Assembly: GCA_964569315.1 (NCBI GenBank)
Contig: CAZMUZ010000073.1
Coordinates: forward strand, 1-18,510
Reading direction: 5' to 3'
From: CADEFF01 sp964569315
Lineage (GTDB): Bacteria > Pseudomonadota > Alphaproteobacteria > Dongiales > Dongiaceae
Length of the DNA stretch: 18,510 nt
The position numbers and the translations under genes are program-made. Positions within the stretch are counted from its first letter, which is position 1. Every line of letters starts with the position of its first letter. The notes under the pieces are model-generated. The model was not told the DNA's origin, did no database searches, and saw only the letters and a list, made by a program, of their open reading frames with translations. Below are positions 13,292 to 18,510 of this stretch, in pieces.

Positions 13292-14851
13292 TCAAACCAG
13301 CATGTGGCGCGCGACCTTGCCCATGTTGGTCATCGGCAGGCTGTCGCGGATCTCGAGCAGACCCGGGCATTGCCCGAGCGGCAGCTCGCGATTGAGCCAG
13401 TCCAGCAGCTCCGTCTCGCTGATCTCGACGTCGTCCCGCACCGTCACGAAGGTCTTGGCCTCATGGCCGAGCTTCTCGTGCGGCACCGGAACCACGACCG
13501 CCTGGGCGACCGCCGGGTGCGTGAGCAGCAGGCTCTCCACCAGCGCCGGCTCGATATGCTCGACGCCGCGGGTGATGCGGCTGTCCATGCGGCCGTAGAT
13601 CCGCAGATAGCCGTCCGCATCGAAGCTCGCGAGGTCGCGGGTATGATACCAGCCGTCCTGGATGGTCTGCCCCGTGAGCTCGGGCATGTTGAGATAGCCG
13701 GTCATCAGCGCCGGCGTGCGCAGGATGAGATGCCCCTTCTCCCCGACCGGTAGGGGTTGGAGGCTGCCGTCGACGATCTGCATCTCGATGCCGGGGATCG
13801 GCCGCCCGACCGAGCCCGGCCGATAGCCTTCATGCGGCCAGGTCCAGGCGAGCGCGGCGCAGGTCTCGCTGGCGCCGTAGCCCGGGTGGAGCTGCACGCC
13901 GAGCCGTTCCTTGAACTCCTCGACCCAGCCGTCGGAGATCGGCGCGCCGCCGGTGATGCAGAGCTTCAACGGGACATGCTGCTTCGCCAGATTGCCGGAA
14001 TTGTCGAGCAACCAGCGATAGACCGCCGGCATGGCGATGACGAAGGTCACCTCGTGATCGAGGATCGCGCGCCAGATCTGCTGCGGATCCTCCTCGTCGA
14101 ACATGGTGTCGGCGCCCTCGCATTCGAGCAGCACCGTCGCATGGCCGAGGAACACCGGCTGCAGCAGCAGGAAGAGCTGCGCCATCATGCATTCGAGGGT
14201 GAACATGGCGAGCCGCACCCTGCAGTGCTCGGCCTCGAAGAGCGGCACGGTGAGCAGCAGGATCTCGCCGATCGCCCGTGCGCTGATCTCGATGCCTTTC
14301 TGCCGGCCGGTCGAGCCGGAGGTATAGACCACCAGCATCGTGTCTTCGGGCGGGATGGGGCGCGATTCGAATCGCGACGCCCGGCCGCGCATGAGATCGC
14401 CGATCGCGGGATGGCCGCGTGTCGGCGAGGGGCCTTCCGGGTCGGCGGGAATGAGCCACAGCTTGCGGCAGCCCGGCGCGCCCTTCATGCCCTCGAGGAT
14501 CTCGGCCACCACCTCCGTGTCGCCATAAGCATCGAAGCCGAAGATCGCCTCGGCCCCGGAATCGAGGAGGAGATCGGTGAAATCCTTGGCCTTCAGCGAC
14601 CAGAGCAGGTTCACCACCGTGCCGCCGATCTTCAGGATCCCGAAATAGGCGGCGAGGAAGCCCGGCCGGTTGCTGCAGCAGAGCGCGATCTTGGCGCCGG
14701 GACCGAAACCCTCGGCCGTCAGCCCGTGCGCGATCTGGCTGGCCCAGCCATCGATCTGCCGATAGGTGAAATGCCGGTCGCGAAAGATAACGGCCGTCGC
14801 CTCCGGCGTACGCTGCGCCGTCGCTTCGAGATAAGTGGCGGCATTCGGCAT
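13292..14851 (-). CDS. AMP-forming acyl-CoA synthetase/ligase (ANL superfamily)
   Basis: The 519-residue protein has the full set of adenylate-forming motifs: P-loop Y-T-S-G-S-T-G-R-Q-K-G (176-186), G-Y-G-A-S-E (324-329), Y-H-T-R-D (402-406, ribose-binding Asp), G-R-M-D-S-R-I (420-426, hinge) and C-terminal N-M-G-K-V-A-R with catalytic Lys512. It activates a carboxylic acid with ATP, normally to its CoA thioester; length and motifs fit fatty/aryl acyl-CoA ligases, but substrate cannot be assigned. The A8 loop T-R-G-V-E-H-I-E-P differs from the usual S-G-G/E-N-I-x-P. There is no carrier domain or signal peptide. The start is ATG 14851 with GAGGGG about 9 bases upstream. It is first in a two-gene operon with the MFS carrier downstream. 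The promoter should lie in 14852-15000, which also holds an exact CtrA box. Confidence 0.85.
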   Translation of the reverse strand: MPNAATYLEATAQRTPEATAVIFRDRHFTYRQIDGWASQIAHGLTAEGFGPGAKIALCCSNRPGFLAAYFGILKIGGTVVNLLWSLKAKDFTDLLLDSGAEAIFGFDAYGDTEVVAEILEGMKGAPGCRKLWLIPADPEGPSPTRGHPAIGDLMRGRASRFESRPIPPEDTMLVVYTSGSTGRQKGIEISARAIGEILLLTVPLFEAEHCRVRLAMFTLECMMAQLFLLLQPVFLGHATVLLECEGADTMFDEEDPQQIWRAILDHEVTFVIAMPAVYRWLLDNSGNLAKQHVPLKLCITGGAPISDGWVEEFKERLGVQLHPGYGASETCAALAWTWPHEGYRPGSVGRPIPGIEMQIVDGSLQPLPVGEKGHLILRTPALMTGYLNMPELTGQTIQDGWYHTRDLASFDADGYLRIYGRMDSRITRGVEHIEPALVESLLLTHPAVAQAVVVPVPHEKLGHEAKTFVTVRDDVEISETELLDWLNRELPLGQCPGLLEIRDSLPMTNMGKVARHMLV

Positions 14852-14971
14852 TTCCGGTATCCCCTCTGTCGCAATTCCCCGATTGGGCCAGTCAGGGAAA
14901 GGATTCGGTAACTATAACTTTCAACCATGATGAGAGATAGCGGGAACAATCTCCGGTTCCGCCTGCCGAAT

Positions 14972-14986
14972 TTAATCTTTCGTTAA
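14972..14986. promoter_or_regulatory. CtrA-type box TTAA-N7-TTAA
   Basis: TTAA (14972-14975), seven bases TCTTTCG, TTAA (14983-14986) is an exact match to the core of the CtrA binding site of alphaproteobacteria. It is AT-rich within a strongly GC-rich region, which makes chance less likely. It is 121 bp upstream of the ligase start and 133 bp beyond the stop of the small membrane protein gene, so it would act on the ligase operon. Binding is inferred from motif only. Confidence 0.5.
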
Positions 14987-15118
14987 GGATTTCGCCGCGG
15001 GCCGGCCGCTGGCGATGCGACTGCCGGCGCGATGTTGGCGGGGCAGGGCGAATGCCGATTTTGCCGGTTGGCGGGAAGGTGCCGCGAACGCCCGCGACGA
15101 CGGCGCGGCGCGACCGGA

Positions 15119-15451
15119 TCAGCCGAGGCTGAGGGCGCCGCCGATCAAGAGCGCGAGGAGCATCGCGAGCGAGCCGAGGAAGATCACATTGCCGATGGTG
15201 CCGAGCGGCCGCGTCTTGCGGTCCTGCTTGCGACGCGCCGGGCCGCGATTCTCGTTGCCCGCCAGCACGACCACATAGGCGCCGCCGCCCGACCAGGGCA
15301 GGCTGAAGCGCAGATCCACCGTATGGACCCGTTCCTGCAGCGTGCTTCCGATGGCGTTCCGCAGCGCCGCTTCCTGCGCCGGGGTCAGGCTCGCGCGGAT
15401 TTCCGGTGGCAAACGGCGCAAGGCGAGTTCGGCGCGGACTTCGCGCATCAT
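15119..15451 (-). CDS. Small C-terminally anchored membrane protein, unknown function
   Basis: The protein has 110 residues. Residues 1-70 are soluble, with LPPEIRASLTPAQEAALRNAI (14-34) and then VHTVDLRFSLPWSGGGAYVV (42-61), probably helices followed by a beta-hairpin. A basic stretch (RGPARRKQDRKTR, 69-81) precedes one hydrophobic helix (84-108, ending LLIGGALSLG). The positive-inside rule puts the soluble part in the cytoplasm, tail-anchored. Similar small proteins of unknown role occur in Rhodospirillales; I cannot assign a function. The start is ATG 15451, because GGAGGGG lies seven bases before it on its strand; an in-frame GTG at 15538 has no ribosome site. It is divergent from the glutamate dehydrogenase gene, 222 bp apart, and shares the CtrA-like half-sites in that gap. 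Confidence 0.7.
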   Translation of the reverse strand: MMREVRAELALRRLPPEIRASLTPAQEAALRNAIGSTLQERVHTVDLRFSLPWSGGGAYVVVLAGNENRGPARRKQDRKTRPLGTIGNVIFLGSLAMLLALLIGGALSLG

Positions 15452-15542
15452 GGGCCACCCCTCCACCCGGGCCGCGCAGACCCGGCTATCGGCGCGCGCC
15501 GTTGCGGCCGCGACCAGTCGCCGGACCGTAATCGGCACGGCG

Positions 15543-15586
15543 TTAAAATCGACTTTACCAAGCCCATGGCCAATTTGTGTTAACCA
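15543..15586. promoter_or_regulatory. CtrA-like sites in the gap before NAD-GDH
   Basis: TTAA-AATCGAC-TTTAC (15543-15558) matches TTAA-N7-TTAAC with one mismatch, and TTAACCA (15580-15586) is a good half-site. Both lie between the divergent small membrane protein and the glutamate dehydrogenase gene, 88-131 bp before the latter. No convincing -35/-10 pair could be placed for either gene. Confidence 0.35.
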
Positions 15587-15673
15587 AAAGCTCGGCTAGG
15601 CTATGGTCGCGCTCCCCTCGACCCCTTGGGGTTCGATCCGATCGCAAGCCCAAGCGGCTGCAAAGGAAGCGTT

Positions 15674-18510
15674 ATGGCGACGAAAGCCGAGACGGCGAAG
15701 AGCGAACTGATCGAGCGCATCGCGACCATGGTCGGAGCGCGACTCGACCAGACGCGCGCGGCCGGCGTGGAGCGGTTCATCCGCAAATTCTACGCCAACG
15801 TGCCGCCGGACGACATTCTGGAGGATACCGCCGACAACCTGTTCTCGGCGGCGCTCGCGCTCTGGAACTTCGGTCTCGTGCGCACGCCGGGCGCGCCCAA
15901 GCTCCGGATCTACAATCCCCGGCTCGACGAGCATGGCTGGCGCTCGCCCCACACCGTGCTCGAGATCGTCAACGACGATATGCCGTTCCTCGTGGATTCG
16001 GTCTCGGCCGAGCTCAACCGGCGGGACCTTACGGTCCATCTCGTGATCCATCCGATGCTGCATGTCACGCGCGACCCGTCGGGACGCCTCGCCGACACGG
16101 ACGACCCGTCCGCGCCGAACGAATCCTACATGCAGATCCATTTCACCGAGCAGACGGCGCCCGCCGTGCTCGAGGACATCCGGCAGGGCGTGGAGAAGGT
16201 CCTGGCGGACGTGCGCAGCTCGGTCCGCGACTGGCCGGCGATGCGCGCCAAGATGGTGCAGCTCATCGAGACGCTGAAGACGGCGACGTTCCCGGTGCCG
16301 GCGGAAGAGGCGGCCGAGGCGCGGGACTTCCTCGCCTGGCTCGCCGACGATCATTTCACCTTCCTCGGTTACCGCGAATACCAGTTCGCGGACGACGGCG
16401 AGAATGCAAACCTTGCCGTCGCGCCCGGCAGCGGCCTTGGCATCCTGAGCGACGATTCCGTCTCGGTCTTCGACGGGCTCCGCAACAACGACCGCCTCCC
16501 CGCCGACGTACGGCTCGACATGCGCCAGCCGCGCGTCGTGCTGGTGATGAAGTCGAACAGCCGGGCGACCGTGCATCGCCCCTCCTATATGGACACGATC
16601 GGCATCGCCAGGGTGGACGAGGCCGGCCGCGTCATCGGCGAGCAGCTCTTCGTCGGGCTCTTCACCTCCGTTGCCTACAGCCGGAATCCCAGCGAAATCC
16701 CGCTGCTGCGCCGCAAGGTCGAACGGGTGCTGCGGCGCGCCGGCTTCGATCCGAACAGCCATGACGGCAAGGCGCTGCTGCATATCCTCGAGGGCTATCC
16801 GCGCGACGAGCTCTTCCAGATCTCGGACGACGATCTCTTCGACATCTCGCTCGGCATCCTGCATTTGCAGGAGCGCCAGCGCATCGCGCTTTTCCTGCGG
16901 CGCGACCGCTACGAACGCTTCGTCTCCTGCCTGATCTACGTGCCGCGGGACCGTTTCTCGACCGAGCTCAGGCTGCGCATGCAGGACATCGTGGCGCGCG
17001 CCTTCAACGGCAGGATTTCCGCCTTCTATGTGCAGATGACCGATGCGGCCTTGAGCCGGCTCCACCTCATCGTCACCACCACGCCGGGCCAGATCCCCGA
17101 CGTCGATACCAACGAGCTCGAGGCGAAGCTCTCCGAGGCGGGCCGCTCCTGGGCCGACCGGCTGCAGCAATCCTTCGTCGAGGCGCATGGCGAGGAACGC
17201 GGCTACGCGATCCTGCGCCGCTACGAGAACGCCTTCCCGGTCAGCTATCGCGAGCGCTTCAACGCCGGTGCCGCGGTCTTCGACATCGACCGTATCGAAG
17301 AGGCGATCTCGACCGGCCAGCTCGCCATGAACCTCTACCGGCCGGTGGAGGCAGGGCCGACCGAGCTCCGCTTCAAGACCTACAATGCCGGCCAGCAGGT
17401 CCCGCTCTCCGACATGCTGCCGACCCTCGAGCATATGGGGCTCAAGGTCATCAGCGAGATGCCCTACCAGGTGACCCCGGTCGGCCTCGACCGGCCGGTC
17501 TGGATGCATGATTTCGGCATGATCACCGCCGACGGCAGCGAGGTCGATATCGGGCGGGTGAAGGAGCAGTTCCACGAGGCCTACGGGCGCATCCGCGCCC
17601 GCGACATGGAAGACGACGGCTTCAATCGCCTCGTGCTGCTGGCCGGGCTCAACTGGCGCGAGATCACCATGCTGCGCGCCTACTGCAAATATCTGCGTCA
17701 GGCGCAGGTTGCCTTCAGCCAGGCCTATATGGAGGAGACGCTGGCGCGCAACGGCAGCATCGCGGTGCTGCTGGTGCGGCTCTTCCGCGCGATGTTCAAT
17801 CCGGAGAAGCAGGCGAACGCCGAGACGCGCGTCGCCGGGATCAAGACCGAGATCGAGCGCGCGCTCGATCATGTCTCGAACCTGGACGAGGACCGGATCC
17901 TTCGGCGCTTCCTCAACCTGATCCAGGCGACGCTGCGCACCAACTTCTTCCAGCGCGCCGCGAACGGGCGGATCAAGCCCTATCTCTCCTTCAAGCTCGA
18001 CTGCCACGCGATCGACGAGCTGCCGCTGCCGCGCCCGCTGGTCGAGATCTGGGTCTATTCGCCGCATGCCGAGGCGGTGCATCTCCGCGGCGGCCGCGTC
18101 GCGCGCGGCGGCATCCGCTGGTCGGACCGGCGCGAGGATTTCCGGACCGAGGTGCTGGGGCTGATGAAGGCCCAGATGGTGAAGAACGCCGTCATCGTGC
18201 CGGTCGGCTCCAAGGGCGGCTTCGTGGTGAAGCGCCCGCCGACGACGGGCGGGCGCGAGGCGATGCAGGCCGAAGTGATCGAGTGCTACAAGACCCTGAT
18301 GCGCGGCCTGCTCGACCTCACCGACAATCGCGTGGGCGCGCAGATCGTGCCGCCGAAATCGGTCGTCCGGCGCGACGGCGACGATCCCTATCTCGTGGTC
18401 GCCGCCGACAAGGGCACGGCCACCTTCTCCGACATCGCGAACGGCGTCTCGGCCGAATACGGCTTCTGGCTCGGCGACGCTTTCGCCTCGGGCGGCTCGG
18501 CCGGCTACGA
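15674..18510 (+). CDS. NAD-dependent glutamate dehydrogenase, large type (partial, 3' end outside window)
   Basis: About 945 of an expected 1600 or so residues are present, open to the window end. The enzyme oxidatively deaminates glutamate to 2-oxoglutarate and ammonium with NAD+, in the cytosol. The N-terminal regulatory region (ACT-like modules in this family) includes WRSPHTVLEIVNDDMPFLVD and SYMQIHFTE. The catalytic region begins near residue 790 with HLRGGRVARGGIRWSDRRED, followed by VLGLMKAQMVKNAVIVPVGS and KGGF (K832, K837 and K847 among conserved lysines), and YGFWLGDAFASGGSAGYD is at the cut. The start is ATG 15674 with AGGAAG seven bases upstream. I found no frameshift. The long minus-strand frame opposite is a shadow. 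Assignment is to the Bac_GDH (Pfam PF05088) type, distinct from the short hexameric GDHs. Confidence 0.95.
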   Translation, partial: MATKAETAKSELIERIATMVGARLDQTRAAGVERFIRKFYANVPPDDILEDTADNLFSAALALWNFGLVRTPGAPKLRIYNPRLDEHGWRSPHTVLEIVNDDMPFLVDSVSAELNRRDLTVHLVIHPMLHVTRDPSGRLADTDDPSAPNESYMQIHFTEQTAPAVLEDIRQGVEKVLADVRSSVRDWPAMRAKMVQLIETLKTATFPVPAEEAAEARDFLAWLADDHFTFLGYREYQFADDGENANLAVAPGSGLGILSDDSVSVFDGLRNNDRLPADVRLDMRQPRVVLVMKSNSRATVHRPSYMDTIGIARVDEAGRVIGEQLFVGLFTSVAYSRNPSEIPLLRRKVERVLRRAGFDPNSHDGKALLHILEGYPRDELFQISDDDLFDISLGILHLQERQRIALFLRRDRYERFVSCLIYVPRDRFSTELRLRMQDIVARAFNGRISAFYVQMTDAALSRLHLIVTTTPGQIPDVDTNELEAKLSEAGRSWADRLQQSFVEAHGEERGYAILRRYENAFPVSYRERFNAGAAVFDIDRIEEAISTGQLAMNLYRPVEAGPTELRFKTYNAGQQVPLSDMLPTLEHMGLKVISEMPYQVTPVGLDRPVWMHDFGMITADGSEVDIGRVKEQFHEAYGRIRARDMEDDGFNRLVLLAGLNWREITMLRAYCKYLRQAQVAFSQAYMEETLARNGSIAVLLVRLFRAMFNPEKQANAETRVAGIKTEIERALDHVSNLDEDRILRRFLNLIQATLRTNFFQRAANGRIKPYLSFKLDCHAIDELPLPRPLVEIWVYSPHAEAVHLRGGRVARGGIRWSDRREDFRTEVLGLMKAQMVKNAVIVPVGSKGGFVVKRPPTTGGREAMQAEVIECYKTLMRGLLDLTDNRVGAQIVPPKSVVRRDGDDPYLVVAADKGTATFSDIANGVSAEYGFWLGDAFASGGSAGY

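Noticed and set aside
13757..14911. 384-codon plus-strand frame opposite the ligase
   Set aside because: It is an antisense shadow; the ligase on the minus strand has all ANL motifs in order.
15596..18082. 828-codon open frame on the minus strand opposite NAD-GDH
   Set aside because: It is an antisense shadow of a clearly conserved gene; its product is Arg/His/Glu-rich low-complexity sequence without family motifs, typical of GC-rich antisense frames.
1..18510. CRISPR array, integrase-type att repeats of the tRNA 3' end, rRNA
   Set aside because: No regularly spaced repeats, no second copy of the tRNA 3' segment and no rRNA-like sequence were seen by eye.

Overview
The window is GC-rich chromosomal DNA from an alphaproteobacterium, most likely of the Rhodospirillales type. 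Indications are a large-type NAD-dependent glutamate dehydrogenase, an HspQ homologue of alphaproteobacterial sequence type, an exact CtrA-type box (TTAA-N7-TTAA), a GCC tRNA-Gly with encoded CCA, and strong G/C at third codon positions. The genus cannot be named from the sequence alone.

Layout. 1-54: 3' half of tRNA-Gly(GCC). 71-661 (-): HdeD-like membrane protein with a threefold repeat. 662-1310: no intact gene; it holds a perfect 22-bp palindrome, a degraded IS481-type transposase fragment and a candidate promoter/operator. 1311-2711: an AT-richer island with an AIPR-type (abortive infection) protein and, after two hairpins, a possible 42-residue four-cysteine protein. 2771-3703 (+): EamA/DMT exporter.

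3851-8579 (+) is the most unusual part: a compact run of a possible 26-residue peptide ORF, a PqqD/RRE protein with a lasso-leader-like tail, a GT2 glycosyltransferase, an HPr-kinase-like P-loop protein and a double-length Pol-beta-fold nucleotidyltransferase whose second copy has lost its catalytic residues. A GT8-like glycosyltransferase (8589-9311, -) ends 9 bp away on the opposite strand. RRE + HprK-like + nucleotidyltransferase is the tailoring set known from some lasso-peptide (paeninodin-type) and 'HPr-rel-A' loci, but no lasso cyclase, leader peptidase, radical SAM enzyme or ABC exporter lies in this window. I infer a peptide- or protein-tailoring system of unknown product, possibly acting on the tail of the PqqD protein itself.

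9543-9878 (+): HspQ with a TTG start. 9898-11094 (-) and 11164-12000 (+): divergent MFS transporter and AraC-type regulator, with a 9-bp inverted repeat on the regulator's start. 11964-14851 (-): two-gene operon of an acyl-CoA-synthetase-like ligase followed by a second MFS transporter. 15119-15451 (-): small tail-anchored protein of unknown function. 15674-18510 (+): first ~945 residues of the large NAD-glutamate dehydrogenase, cut by the window end. CtrA-like sites lie at 14972-14986 and 15543-15586.
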